64,000 nt of DNA from Faucicola sp902506225 (GCA_902506225.1 LR733345.1:62001-126000); one strand, 5' to 3'. Positions 1 to 8,430 are shown, counted from the stretch's first letter. The notes: generated from the letters alone by a model not told the origin. Numbers and translations: made by a program.

Positions 1-105
1 AATGGCACTGTGCTCAAGCGTTAGCGTAAAGATGATGGCCAGCACCAGTCCGAGCACGGTCTGCCTACTGGCAAAATTTTTTAATTTAGCGATCTGTATA
101 CTCAT
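1..105 (-). CDS. N-terminal fragment of a membrane protein (partial, runs off window)
   Basis: An ATG at 105 (minus strand) opens a frame with no stop to the window edge, giving 35 residues. It has a basic start (KLKNFASRQ) and then a hydrophobic stretch (TVLGLVLAIIFTLTL) typical of a first transmembrane helix. It lies 104 bases downstream of the phosphoethanolamine transferase gene on the same strand. In relatives such genes are often followed by a two-component sensor or another membrane enzyme, but too little is visible to choose. No strong ribosome binding site is seen. Confidence 0.4.
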   Translation of the reverse strand, partial: MSIQIAKLKNFASRQTVLGLVLAIIFTLTLEHSAI

Positions 106-209
106 CTATTTTGAACCATCTATCTTGCCGTCGCTGGAGTTGGACGCACTTGTTATGTCTAACATTACTTAAATGGCTCTAATTACCCAAATAGCTTTAC
201 TGGATAACT

Positions 210-1886
210 TTACTTGATAAATAATGGTTTGCCTTGTACGGTTTGCGCACGCACATCAAACAGTTTTAACAAAGTTGGGGTAATAGCATCATGGGTGAGT
301 TCAGTATTAGATGGCACTGCTTGAATGCCTGAGTGCTTACCTGCCCAAAACATCGATGCGACGTGTTTTTGCGCTTTAGGCGCGATTTTATAAGGCATGC
401 CATGTAAATAGATGCCGTTTTCGCCCAGACTTTCACCGTGGTCACTGACGTACAGCATTGCCACTTGGTGGGTGCTGTCGTATTTGTCTAACCAGTTCAC
501 CGTTTTTGCCAAAAAGTCATCCGTGGCAAGTAGCGCATTGTCAAAGGCATTAATCACGCTTTGTGGGTCGCATTTGGCAAGTTCATTGGTTTGGCAGACA
601 GGGGTGAATTTTTCAAATTGCTTATCATATCGTTTAAAATACGCAGGTCCGTGATTACCCATTTGGTGCAGCACAATTAGGGTGTCCTGGTTAAGCGTAT
701 TCTGGTTAGCTTGCTGTTTGACGTAGTCATCTAAGCCTACTAGCATACCCACATCGCGGCACTCGCCATAGGGGTTGGTATTACACATCGTATTGTTGCG
801 CGCGGTTTTATAATCGACAAAATCTGCCGCGGGCAAACGATTAGTGACGCCTTTTGAGCTTGAGTTGTTATCACGCCACAAGATATTGACCTTTAGGCGA
901 TGTAAGGTATCAAGTACGTTTTCTTGGTAGTTGGCGGTATCCACATCGTAGTCTTTCATACCCACATAACTAAACATACAAGGCACCGAATAAGCGGTTG
1001 AGGTACCGCAGGCGATGACTTGGTTAAAATTAGTTACCCCAGCCATCGTTGCCATCTGCGGGAAGGTGGTTCGGTTATAGCCATTTAGCTGCACATGGTC
1101 ACCGCGCGCGGTTTCTCCGACTACCAATACCACCAGCTTTGGCTTACGGGTGGTGGGGTTCTTCACCTGCACCGCATCGGTGGCATGCATGATTTGTGTT
1201 TTGGGAGCTTGTGCTTGTTTGAGCTGTATACTGGCAAGTTTACCCAGTGCATATACAGGGGTGGCAGGATTGGTATAGCTACGAAGCTGTTTATGTTCAC
1301 GGAAAAAACTGGCGTAATTTTTACTCATCGCCAAAATCGGTAATACCACCAAGCCAAGGCTGACCAAATACGTCAAGCCGCGCTGCAATAGACTGCGCTT
1401 GATGGGGGGAAATGTGACCTTTTGCCACGCCACCCAAACACTAGGCAATACCCCAAGCAATAAAATGCGTAAGATAAAATTGACGTTAAACAAATCAGCG
1501 CTTTCTGCTTTATCGGTTTGTAGCGCGTTTTGTAGCATATTGACATCATAGACAGTGCCATAAGTATCAGTAAAATATGCCGTGACTGCCGCGGTCAATA
1601 GCAAAAAAATCAATACCGCTTTAAGGGTGTAACGATAGCTGAGCAGCACAATAACCAGTAGCATGACACCGAATAGCACCAATGGCAATGAGCCTATAAA
1701 CCCAATATGCTGGGCAAACGGATAGACTTCAGTGGCTTTATCAAAGAAAGTAATATTGGCGGTCAGGGTCAAAAATAGCGCGACAATAGCCATCATCACA
1801 TAAGCATTGATACCTTGAGTACTGATACCTTGAGTATTGCCACCTTGCTGACGCCATGCTAACCATCGAGAGTTATTCACTGACAT
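210..1886 (-). CDS. eptA: Phosphoethanolamine transferase, EptA/PmrC-like
   Basis: Inner-membrane enzyme of the EptA family. The family transfers phosphoethanolamine from phosphatidylethanolamine to lipid A, lowering outer-membrane negative charge and polymyxin binding. The N-terminal third holds about five hydrophobic helices. The periplasmic sulfatase-like domain shows the nucleophile motif VVGETARGD (Thr accepts phosphoethanolamine), the NGYNRTTFP block, paired cysteines (ACGTSTAYSVPCM) and the metal-site SDHGESLGE near the C terminus. The length of 558 residues fits the family. I chose ATG 1886 because an AAGGTGAG ribosome site precedes it; longer reads would need TTG or GTG starts. Substrate specificity (lipid A versus core heptose) cannot be read from sequence. 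Confidence 0.88.
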   Translation of the reverse strand: MSVNNSRWLAWRQQGGNTQGISTQGINAYVMMAIVALFLTLTANITFFDKATEVYPFAQHIGFIGSLPLVLFGVMLLVIVLLSYRYTLKAVLIFLLLTAAVTAYFTDTYGTVYDVNMLQNALQTDKAESADLFNVNFILRILLLGVLPSVWVAWQKVTFPPIKRSLLQRGLTYLVSLGLVVLPILAMSKNYASFFREHKQLRSYTNPATPVYALGKLASIQLKQAQAPKTQIMHATDAVQVKNPTTRKPKLVVLVVGETARGDHVQLNGYNRTTFPQMATMAGVTNFNQVIACGTSTAYSVPCMFSYVGMKDYDVDTANYQENVLDTLHRLKVNILWRDNNSSSKGVTNRLPAADFVDYKTARNNTMCNTNPYGECRDVGMLVGLDDYVKQQANQNTLNQDTLIVLHQMGNHGPAYFKRYDKQFEKFTPVCQTNELAKCDPQSVINAFDNALLATDDFLAKTVNWLDKYDSTHQVAMLYVSDHGESLGENGIYLHGMPYKIAPKAQKHVASMFWAGKHSGIQAVPSNTELTHDAITPTLLKLFDVRAQTVQGKPLFIK

Positions 1887-2014
1887 ACGATTACTCACCT
1901 TATCCAAATGCACCAAAAAATAGCCATTATATAATAACCAAATTTAGGATGAGGCTATCATACAGATTTAGCTTAACTGAAACTTAAGACACCCATCCAT
2001 CAAGCAATTATACT

Positions 2015-2087
2015 AAAAAACCACCGCCATCGCTACAAACATGAGGTAGTGACAGCGACACAGAGAGTTGATAACGCTAGGCGGTGG
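2015..2087 (-). terminator. Probable terminator of the HELTH metallopeptidase-like gene
   Basis: On the minus strand CCACCGCC (2087-2080), overlapping the stop codon of the gene, can pair with GGCGGTGG (2028-2021), which is followed by a run of six T. The loop is long (about 50 bases) but contains further short complementary segments. It is less compact than a classic intrinsic terminator. Confidence 0.45.
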
Positions 2088-2589
2088 CAGGCTGTAAACT
2101 GGCAAACGGAATAAAGGCGAGTAATGGCTCATAATCCTGTTTGAGCTCACGTTTTCGATAATAATCTTCCACCATACGCGCTTGCTGCTCTATGCCATAA
2201 CGACCAAATGGCTTATTGGCTTGCAGCTCGTAGCGATAGCGCCGATTAAGCAGGGCGCGGCGAAACACCTTAACGCCTTGTTGGATTTGCCAGACATGGG
2301 TCAATTCATGCACCAGCCACGCGCGCAGATAGACATTTTGCTGACTAAAATCATCACAAAAATCTGCTGGATGAAAATACACATGACCATTGGGACTGAC
2401 CGCATAGCCTTTAAGCACCCACCATGCAGTTTTTAGGCGTATACTATCAAGCTGTAACGTATCACCAAAGACGCTGGCGGCAATGGCTTTTTCGCCCTCG
2501 GTTAGTGGACGGCATCGAGCAGATTGTTTTGAAAAACACGTCATCATTTCACAGAGTTTATCCAAGATTTGGTTAACCAAAAAAGCCAT
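2077..2589 (-). CDS. Putative zinc metallopeptidase-like protein with HELTH motif
   Basis: A 170-residue protein with VHELTHVWQ at about residue 93, a HExxH zinc-binding motif in a gluzincin-like setting. The sequence around it (LRAWLVHELTHVWQIQQG) resembles small proteins often annotated as DUF4157-like or Vgr/Rhs-related. There is no clear signal peptide and only one domain. The gene stands alone, divergent from the acetyltransferase gene at 2757. No type VI secretion or Rhs genes are nearby, so that label should not be taken as function. A peptidase fold is likely; the substrate is unknown. Confidence 0.6.
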   Translation of the reverse strand: MAFLVNQILDKLCEMMTCFSKQSARCRPLTEGEKAIAASVFGDTLQLDSIRLKTAWWVLKGYAVSPNGHVYFHPADFCDDFSQQNVYLRAWLVHELTHVWQIQQGVKVFRRALLNRRYRYELQANKPFGRYGIEQQARMVEDYYRKRELKQDYEPLLAFIPFASLQPATA

Positions 2590-2756
2590 CGCGCCTTGCC
2601 AAAGCCTTACTAAAGCATTGCCAAAGCATTGCAGGCTTTTATTTGTATCAAAAAATACGGTATAACAATTACAAGTTTATCGGTATCCTAGTGACTATTT
2701 TATACTAAATCAACATGACCTAACCAAAACGTGCGCTAATTAAAAAGGAGGGCTTT

Positions 2757-3155
2757 ATGCCATTAGAATCCGTTGCCATCAATCACTTTGAAAACAACAG
2801 CATTGACGATCCTGAACTCAAATTGCGGGTGGAAAAATTGTACGACAGCTCGCCTGATTTTGCTACAGGTGGTGATGCTGTGGCGTTTTTTGAAAAGGCC
2901 TTTGCCAAAGGTGATATCCTGTATTTGGGGATGTTCAATGAAAAACCGATTGCCGCGATTGGCTGCTTCAATGAAGGCATCGAGTCTAGCCGCTTGCTAC
3001 AGTACATCGTAATACATCCTGCCAATCGCGGGCGCGGTCTTGCACCCAAATTTGTCAAACAAGTCACTGACATTGAGCGCAAAAAAGGCAATAAAAAGTT
3101 TGTACCTGGCTGCGGCGCAATTCATCGTATTTTAGCCATGTACGAGTTGATATAA
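2757..3155 (+). CDS. PanZ/PanM-like GNAT-fold protein
   Basis: A 132-residue GNAT-fold protein. The segment LQYIVIHPANRGRGLAPKFVKQV is the acetyl-CoA-binding beta4/alpha3 block (R-G-x-G-L/R-A). The short N terminus and compact length fit the PanZ (PanM) family. That family binds acetyl-CoA and controls maturation and activity of aspartate decarboxylase PanD in coenzyme A synthesis. I infer the family from overall pattern, not from panD context, which is absent here. A strong ribosome site (AAAAAGGAGGG) precedes the ATG. It could instead be an ordinary small acetyltransferase. Confidence 0.6.
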   Translation: MPLESVAINHFENNSIDDPELKLRVEKLYDSSPDFATGGDAVAFFEKAFAKGDILYLGMFNEKPIAAIGCFNEGIESSRLLQYIVIHPANRGRGLAPKFVKQVTDIERKKGNKKFVPGCGAIHRILAMYELI

Positions 3156-3218
3156 CTTCATATAACTTGGGATTTTGCCAGTTACTAGCAACTTTTTGCA
3201 AAAATTTTGAAATAGTGC

Positions 3219-3247
3219 TTGACACCTTTGGCAATTTTTAGTTTAAT
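3219..3247 (+). promoter_or_regulatory. Promoter of tRNA-Phe
   Basis: TTGACA at 3219-3224, a 17-base spacer, then TTTAAT at 3242-3247, followed by a GC-rich stretch (agccgctc) as expected for a stringently controlled stable-RNA promoter. Transcription would start near 3254, about 24 bases before the mature tRNA. Confidence 0.75.
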
Positions 3248-3277
3248 AGCCGCTCAAATACTGATGCTGACAAACAT

Positions 3278-3353
3278 GGCGCGGTAGCTCAGTCGGTAGA
3301 GCAACGGATTGAAAATCCGTGTGTCGGCAGTTCGATCCTGCCCCACGCCACCA
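3278..3353 (+). tRNA. tRNA-Phe (anticodon GAA)
   Basis: A complete 76-base cloverleaf. It has a D arm GCTC/GAGC, an anticodon stem ACGGA/TCCGT around loop TTGAAAA (anticodon GAA), variable loop GTGTC, a T arm GGCAG-TTCGATC-CTGCC, discriminator A and encoded CCA. The acceptor arms are GGCGCGG and CCACGCC, so position 5-68 would be a C-A mismatch in an otherwise paired stem. It has its own promoter upstream and a terminator downstream. Confidence 0.97.
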
Positions 3354-3379
3354 TTATTTGCCTTAGGTATAAATCGATT

Positions 3380-3409
3380 AACCCCAAGCTCATTAGTTTG
3401 GGGTTTTTT
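3380..3409 (+). terminator. Intrinsic terminator after tRNA-Phe
   Basis: AACCCCAA (3380-3387) pairs with TTGGGGTT (3398-3405) around a ten-base loop and runs into six T (3404-3409). Confidence 0.88.
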
Positions 3410-3444
3410 GTTGTCGGTTATTTTTATATCAATTACCGCCAAAC

Positions 3445-3669
3445 TTAACTGTTTAGCGGTTTTATCAGCTTAAATCTTGGTACAGCTTCGCCATTGACTT
3501 CCACCGTTTCGGCAAACATCGCAAGCGGTCGCACCCAAACCCCATACGCTTGGTAAAGCGCACGGTAGACGACCAATTCCTCTTCAGTCTCGCTATGTTT
3601 GGCGATGTGCAGCACTTGATACAAATTGCCTTTGTAGTGCTGATAAATGCCTAATTTAATCTCAATCAC
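3445..3669 (-). CDS. DUF1653 domain protein
   Basis: A 74-residue protein matching the small DUF1653 family: GIYQHYKGNLYQVLHIAKHSETEEELVVYR followed by the YGVWVRPLAMFAE block typical of the family. The family has no established function. Its start overlaps the end of the FKBP gene by eight bases, so the two are probably translated from one message with the dehydrogenase gene upstream. No signal peptide or membrane segment is seen. Confidence 0.85.
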   Translation of the reverse strand: MIEIKLGIYQHYKGNLYQVLHIAKHSETEEELVVYRALYQAYGVWVRPLAMFAETVEVNGEAVPRFKLIKPLNS

Positions 3670-4060
3670 GAGTTTTCACATCCAACAATTCAATTTCAAA
3701 GGTTAAGTCTGAATTTGGTGGGATTTTACCGATTTGGCGCTCACCATACGCCAAGTGACTTGGCACGATGAGTTTACGCTTGCCACCAACTTCCATGGGC
3801 ATGAGATTGGTAGGGTCTTCAACTTGGGCTTGATAGCCGATTTTTTGGGCATATTCGCCACCCAAAACACCCACATCCCAACCTTTAATCACCCGCCCTG
3901 TGCCAATCACGGCTTCAAAGGGTTGCCCGCGGTGATGCGATGAGTCAAACACCGTGCCCTCTGGTAGATAGCCTGTGTAATGCGCGGTAATCAGCGCCCC
4001 ACGCTCGGCAGTTTTGCCTGTGCCGATAATTAGGTCTTGGAATTGCAGTTTACTTGTCAT
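3662..4060 (-). CDS. FKBP-type peptidyl-prolyl cis-trans isomerase
   Basis: A single FKBP domain of 132 residues, likely cytoplasmic because there is no signal peptide. Family landmarks are visible: ALITAHYTGYLPEGTVFDSSHHRGQPFEAVIGTGRVIKGWDVGVLGG, then GGKRKLIVPSHLAYGERQIGKIPPNSDLTFEIELLDV. These form the proline-binding pocket. The domain carries a short insertion (YAQKIGYQAQVEDPTNLMP) compared with the minimal fold. It catalyses slow proline isomerisation during folding. It lies 12 bases after the dehydrogenase stop and overlaps the DUF1653 gene, which suggests an operon of three. Confidence 0.88.
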   Translation of the reverse strand: MTSKLQFQDLIIGTGKTAERGALITAHYTGYLPEGTVFDSSHHRGQPFEAVIGTGRVIKGWDVGVLGGEYAQKIGYQAQVEDPTNLMPMEVGGKRKLIVPSHLAYGERQIGKIPPNSDLTFEIELLDVKTRD

Positions 4061-4072
4061 GTTTATTTTCCG

Positions 4073-5026
4073 TTATTTTCCCTTATGGGATAGTTGGATA
4101 AACTCTTGCACTTGCTGACACAATATGTCCCATAGGTTAAGCTGGGCATTGACGCTGCCCCACGCATTATGGGGGGTGAAAATCACTCTTGGGTGGTCTT
4201 TAAGTGTGAGTAATGGGTCATTATCTTTAATCGGTTCATGTTCAAACACATCTGCCCCATAGCCTAATAATTTACCTTGGGTAACGGCTTCAGCCACTGC
4301 CTGACTATCGACCACGCCACCGCGCGCGACATTGATAATCAATGGTTTTTTTGTCATCTTGGCAATGGTATCGGCATTCACTAAATGCTGCGTTTGCTCC
4401 GTCAATGGACAATGTAGGGTAATGACATCGGACTGAGCGAGGACGTCATCAAACGCGCTATAGTCGCTATTTCTTGGCGGTTTGTTTTGGTGTTCGGCTA
4501 TCAATACCGTCATACCAAAGACTTTGGCAATTTCCCCAACCCGTTTGCCAATCGTGCCATAGCCAATAATGCCCAGCGTTTTGCCTTCAAGGTCAATGAG
4601 TGGCGTATCGAGCAGACAAAAGCGACCATCTTTTTGCCAGTCACCCTTGACCACTTCATGATGATAGTGGCGAGCCGCTCGCATGGCTGAGAGTATCAGC
4701 ATAAAGGTATGTTCGGGGACGCTTTTGACCGCATAGCCTGCGACGTTTTTAACAGTAATGCCGTGCTTGTCACAAGCGTCTTTATCGACGTTGTTCATGC
4801 CTGTGGCGGTCAGTTGGATGAGTTTGAGTTTTGGGAGCTGCGCGATAATTTCGGCAGTCAGTTCAACTTTATTGGTGATAACAATATCCGCGTCTTGGCA
4901 ACGCTCAGCGATGATTTTGGGGTCATTGGGCGTTTGCGCGTAGACTTGATAATCGCTGATGCCGTTTGGGGTTTTTAAGTCCAAATCGCTAGAAAATGTG
5001 GCTCGGTCGAGGAAGATGGCTTTCAT
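4073..5026 (-). CDS. D-2-hydroxyacid dehydrogenase (glycerate/hydroxypyruvate reductase-like)
   Basis: A 317-residue NAD(P)-dependent D-2-hydroxyacid dehydrogenase. The Rossmann motif is GKTLGIIGYGTIGKRVGEIAKVFGM. Catalytic residues of the family are visible: Arg in NVARGGVVD, Glu in the following EHEP region, and His in FTPHNAWGS. Substrate-domain residues TATGMNNVD and YAVKSVPEHTF fit the glycerate dehydrogenase (HprA-like) group. It is probably first gene of an operon with FKBP and DUF1653. The exact substrate (hydroxypyruvate, glyoxylate or another keto acid) is not decidable here. Confidence 0.85.
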   Translation of the reverse strand: MKAIFLDRATFSSDLDLKTPNGISDYQVYAQTPNDPKIIAERCQDADIVITNKVELTAEIIAQLPKLKLIQLTATGMNNVDKDACDKHGITVKNVAGYAVKSVPEHTFMLILSAMRAARHYHHEVVKGDWQKDGRFCLLDTPLIDLEGKTLGIIGYGTIGKRVGEIAKVFGMTVLIAEHQNKPPRNSDYSAFDDVLAQSDVITLHCPLTEQTQHLVNADTIAKMTKKPLIINVARGGVVDSQAVAEAVTQGKLLGYGADVFEHEPIKDNDPLLTLKDHPRVIFTPHNAWGSVNAQLNLWDILCQQVQEFIQLSHKGK

Positions 5027-5040
5027 TTTTAAATCCCTTT

Positions 5041-5370
5041 TTATTCAAATAGTTCGCTATGTGTTCCTGCACGAGTAAAATAAACTGTCTCAAATTTCGT
5101 GATGGTTTGAATTTTGTAGATTAATAAAAAATCGCCACCCACATGTAACTCTCGAAATCCTGCCCAATTTCCTTTTAGTTCATGATCTTTCCACTCTGCC
5201 CCTAACGGCTCATTATTGGCAATTAATAACAGCATGACTTCTTTGAGCCTGACCATGTCATAACGCCCTGTTTTCACTAGTCTTTGCCAATCATTCAAAA
5301 AATCTTTGGTAAAATCTGAGGCTCTTGGTAAATTCGTGCGTTTTGAATTAATCGGCTTTTTCGAGGGCAT
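5041..5370 (-). CDS. YafQ-family mRNA interferase toxin
   Basis: A type II toxin of the RelE/YafQ fold, 109 residues from ATG 5370. The C-terminal half carries the YafQ signature: WKDHELKGNWAGFRELHVGGDFLLIYKI, then FTRAGTHSELF. The histidines in DHEL, ELHV and GTHSELF match the catalytic histidine set of E. coli YafQ, a ribosome-dependent endoribonuclease. A longer read to 5415 exists, but the 5370 ATG gives a normal toxin length and overlaps the antitoxin end by 23 bases, as is common in coupled pairs. Expression should be repressed through the palindrome at 5645-5673. Confidence 0.85.
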   Translation of the reverse strand: MPSKKPINSKRTNLPRASDFTKDFLNDWQRLVKTGRYDMVRLKEVMLLLIANNEPLGAEWKDHELKGNWAGFRELHVGGDFLLIYKIQTITKFETVYFTRAGTHSELFE

Positions 5371-5620
5371 CAAACAATTCCTTGTTACTGCTAAATCGGG
5401 CTTGCTTGTCTGCAATCATGGCGTCAACGTCTTGCATCGCACGTTGTGTGGTGGCGTTAGGAATTGCGACGTCAAACGGAATAGACTTTGTTGCCGTAAC
5501 TTGACGTAAAAATAGACGAATCGCTTGCGCAGGCTTAATACCTAGTTCGTCAAACACTTCAAAGGCTTGGCGCTTTTCATTGGCATCAAGTCGAAATTGA
5601 TACATAGTTGAGTGTGTCAT
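5348..5620 (-). CDS. RelB/DinJ-family antitoxin
   Basis: A 90-residue antitoxin. The N-terminal part (YQFRLDANEKRQAFEVFDELGIKPAQAIRLFLRQV) is the ribbon-helix-helix DNA-binding region of the RelB/DinJ family. The C-terminal part (AMQDVDAMIADKQARFSSNKELFDAL) is the flexible toxin-wrapping tail. The start may be ATG 5620 or the internal ATG at 5605. It is the first gene of the pair and sits about 25 bases behind a perfect palindrome, the likely autoregulatory operator. Confidence 0.87.
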   Translation of the reverse strand: MTHSTMYQFRLDANEKRQAFEVFDELGIKPAQAIRLFLRQVTATKSIPFDVAIPNATTQRAMQDVDAMIADKQARFSSNKELFDALEKAD

Positions 5621-5644
5621 AGCTACTAACCTCTATAAAAAGCA

Positions 5645-5673
5645 AAAATGTAGTGATATTGTCACTACATTTT
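5645..5673. promoter_or_regulatory. Palindromic operator of the toxin-antitoxin operon
   Basis: Perfect 12-base inverted repeat with a five-base centre: arms AAAATGTAGTGA (5645-5656) and TCACTACATTTT (5662-5673). It sits immediately upstream of the antitoxin gene. This is the expected position for ribbon-helix-helix antitoxin autorepression. Confidence 0.75.
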
Positions 5674-5703
5674 AAAATAAAATTATTGGTTAAGCAATAG
5701 ACT

Positions 5704-6924
5704 TTAGGAAATCGTCACTTTGGCATACGCTTTTTTGCCTGCTTGAATCACCACTGTTTGTCCTGCAGTGAGGGCAAATCCTGCATCCACCACCTGACCA
5801 TCCACTTTCACCGATTGGTTTTTCAAAAAGTCTTTGGCTTGCGCTGAGTTTTTCACCAAATTGGCTTGATTTAACACTTGGGTGATAAATAACTGCGCTT
5901 GCCCATCAAGGCTAATCGTCACTTCTGGCAAATCCACTGGCAACTCACCTTCTACCAAGCGATTGCCCGCTGATTTGTGAGCGTTTTCGGCGGCTTCTTT
6001 ATCATGGAAACGCTCAATCAGCTCTAGTGCCAAAATACGTTTGACTTCTTGCGGATTGCGCCCGTTTTCGATGTCTTTTAGCAAGGCTTCGACTTCATCC
6101 ATGGGTTTGAAGCTAAGTAGCTCAAAATAACGCGCAATCAAAGTGTCTGGCATGGACAAGATTTTTTGGTACATGGAGCCTGCGCTGTCATAAATGCCGA
6201 TGTAATTGCCAAGCGATTTACTCATTTTTTGTACGCCGTCTAAGCCTTCCAAAATCGGCACGGTGATACAGACTTGTGGCACTTGACCGTAGCGAGATTG
6301 CAAGGTACGACCCATGAGTAGGTTAAAGGTTTGGTCAGTACCACCTAGCTCAACATCGGCTTGCATGGCGACTGAGTCATAACCTTGCACCAGTGGGTAC
6401 AAAAATTCATGAATCGAAATCGGCGTTTGTGAGGCATAGCGTTTTGAGAAGTCATCGCGCTCGAGCATACGAGACACGGTTTGCTGGCTTGCCAAACCAA
6501 TCATGTCGCCTGCTGACATTTTACTAAACCAATCGGAGTTAAACATCACTTGGGTTTTGGCAGGGTCAAGGATTTTAAATACTTGCTCTTTATAAGTTTG
6601 GGCATTCTCCAGGATTTTTTCTTCAGACAATGGCGGACGAGTGGTATTTTTACCCGTTGGGTCGCCAATGCGCGCGGTATAATCCCCAATCAAAAACAAC
6701 ACTTGGTGTCCCAAATCTTGAAAATGCTTGAGCTTATTGATTAAAACCGTATGACCCAAGTGCAAATCGGGTGCGGTCGGGTCAAACCCTGCTTTGACTC
6801 GCAGTGGGCGGTTTTCCTTGAGTTTTTTAATTAAATCGTCTTGCGAAATAATTTCGTGCGTACCACGTTGGATGAGTTTGAGTTGTTCTTCTGCTACTAA
6901 AAATCTATGAGTAGAATCGGTCAT
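5704..6924 (-). CDS. tyrS: Tyrosyl-tRNA synthetase
   Basis: A class I aminoacyl-tRNA synthetase of 406 residues that charges tRNA-Tyr. The HIGH-type signature is HLGH at residues 55-58 and the KMSKS loop is at 233-237. The tyrosine/ATP pocket is seen in KAGFDPTAPDLHLGH and YDSVAMQADVELGGTDQTFNLLMGR. The last ~65 residues form an S4 RNA-binding domain (KNQSVKVDGQVVDAG). The length and motif spacing fit the longer TyrZ-like form found in many proteobacteria. It is a single gene, divergent from anmK. Confidence 0.96.
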   Translation of the reverse strand: MTDSTHRFLVAEEQLKLIQRGTHEIISQDDLIKKLKENRPLRVKAGFDPTAPDLHLGHTVLINKLKHFQDLGHQVLFLIGDYTARIGDPTGKNTTRPPLSEEKILENAQTYKEQVFKILDPAKTQVMFNSDWFSKMSAGDMIGLASQQTVSRMLERDDFSKRYASQTPISIHEFLYPLVQGYDSVAMQADVELGGTDQTFNLLMGRTLQSRYGQVPQVCITVPILEGLDGVQKMSKSLGNYIGIYDSAGSMYQKILSMPDTLIARYFELLSFKPMDEVEALLKDIENGRNPQEVKRILALELIERFHDKEAAENAHKSAGNRLVEGELPVDLPEVTISLDGQAQLFITQVLNQANLVKNSAQAKDFLKNQSVKVDGQVVDAGFALTAGQTVVIQAGKKAYAKVTIS

Positions 6925-7038
6925 GCTTACCTCGAAAAAAGCGCGGGTTAAAACGGTTGAAAAGAAACGGCTGAAAAAAAGTGAAGTTTAGCCATTATAA
7001 CAAATTTGCAGATAAAATAAGGCAGGCTTTTAGTATGC

Positions 7039-7044
7039 TATAAT
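7039..7044 (+). promoter_or_regulatory. Probable -10 box for anmK
   Basis: Perfect TATAAT at 7039-7044, 38 bases before the chosen anmK start. No good -35 is present at the expected distance. Confidence 0.4.
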
Positions 7045-7081
7045 CAAGGCACTCTCTACTTTGACAGCACTAACGAGAATA

Positions 7082-8392
7082 ATGATGAGCCAAACGTTGC
7101 CGACTGGACTACCTGCCAACCTGCCTTTTGATGAAGGGTTTTTTAGCCATTTTACCGACATCATGGATGATATGATGACGACCAAAGAAAACCCACTTGC
7201 CGACTCGCCGTATGTGATTGGCATGATGGGTGGCACCAGCCTTGACGGACTCGATGCGGTGCTGTGCCAGTTTTATGAGATTGATGAAGACAATGATGAG
7301 CCTGTCGAGATTTTGGCGACGGTGAGCGAGCCGTTTCCTGATGATTTACGCGCCGTGTTGTTAGCACTCACCCAACCAAACGGGGTGGCACAACTCATCG
7401 CTGATGATAATTTGGCGTTCGAGAGCGAACTTGATGTATTTGGTTGGGCGAGCGTGTTTTATGCTGAGTTTGCCGCAAGTTTGGTCAATCAATTGCTCGA
7501 GAAAGCGCAGGTCACCCCTGATGAAGTAACCGCGATTGGTTGTCATGGGCAAACTGTGCGTCATCGTCCACAGTGGTCTTTTAGCTTGCAACTGCTTGAC
7601 CCGAGTGTACTCGCTGAGCGCACTGCTATTGCGGTGGTGAGCGATTTTCGGCGCCGTGATATGGCAGTGGGTGGGCAAGGCGCGCCACTCGTACCTGCGT
7701 TTCACCAAGCCATGTTTGCTACACCGCCTTATCATGTCGATAAAGTCATGCCAAAAGTGATTTTAAACTTAGGCGGTATCGCCAATATCACGGTACTTGA
7801 TGGCAGCGATGATGTGATTGGATTTGATACAGGGGTGGCAAATTTGCTCATTGATGGTTGGTGCCAGCGTCATACCGAGCAAAGCTATGATCACAATGGC
7901 GACTGGGGAAAATCGGGGCAAGTGCTTGAGCCGTTATTAAGTTTGCTTTTGACCCACCCATTTTTTGCCAAGCCGTTCCCAAAAAGCACTGGGCGAGAGG
8001 AGTTTAATTTGGCTTGGCTTGACGCTATGCTAGAACAATTGGGTCAGCAATTCCCTAATTTGGCGTACTCACCTGCCGATGTGCAAGCGACGTTGGTGGC
8101 GCTTACCGCTAAATCCGTCAGCGATGCCATTGTGTCCGTCACTGATGGTGCGCAAGGCGAGTTGTTTGTCTGTGGTGGTGGGGCGTTAAATGCCTATTTA
8201 ATGAGCCGTTTACAAGATAATTTAGCCACTTGGAGCATACAAACTACTGACAAAATTGGGCTGTCGCCGTTGTGGGTCGAAGCCGTAGCGTTTGCGTGGC
8301 TGGCTCAGCAGACGATTTTGAACGTACCGAGTAACTTGCCGAGTGTCACTGGGGCAAATAAAAAAGTGGTGCTTGGGCAGGTGTGTTTCTAG
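7082..8392 (+). CDS. anmK: Anhydro-N-acetylmuramic acid kinase
   Basis: A cell-wall recycling enzyme that phosphorylates and hydrolyses 1,6-anhydro-MurNAc to MurNAc-6-phosphate in the cytoplasm. Family blocks: VIGMMGGTSLDGLDAVL (ATP phosphate loop), IGCHGQTVRHRP, LNLGGIANITVL, GFDTGVANLLIDGW and VCGGGALNAYLM. From ATG 7082 the protein has 436 residues, about 60 more than usual. The extra length is partly an acidic N-terminal extension of some 40 residues before the first conserved strand and partly internal. A read to 7061 needs a TTG start and is less likely. It is monocistronic and followed by two hairpins. Confidence 0.93.
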   Translation: MMSQTLPTGLPANLPFDEGFFSHFTDIMDDMMTTKENPLADSPYVIGMMGGTSLDGLDAVLCQFYEIDEDNDEPVEILATVSEPFPDDLRAVLLALTQPNGVAQLIADDNLAFESELDVFGWASVFYAEFAASLVNQLLEKAQVTPDEVTAIGCHGQTVRHRPQWSFSLQLLDPSVLAERTAIAVVSDFRRRDMAVGGQGAPLVPAFHQAMFATPPYHVDKVMPKVILNLGGIANITVLDGSDDVIGFDTGVANLLIDGWCQRHTEQSYDHNGDWGKSGQVLEPLLSLLLTHPFFAKPFPKSTGREEFNLAWLDAMLEQLGQQFPNLAYSPADVQATLVALTAKSVSDAIVSVTDGAQGELFVCGGGALNAYLMSRLQDNLATWSIQTTDKIGLSPLWVEAVAFAWLAQQTILNVPSNLPSVTGANKKVVLGQVCF

Positions 8393-8430
8393 AACAATTG
8401 GTTTTAATTTGAAAGTTAAATCAATTGTTT
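8393..8430 (+). terminator. Weak hairpin directly after anmK
   Basis: AACAATTG at 8394-8401 with the following T/A-rich bases pairs with the region ending CAATTGTT (8422-8429), with one or two mismatches. There is no clean T-run after it, so termination would be weak. Confidence 0.4.
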
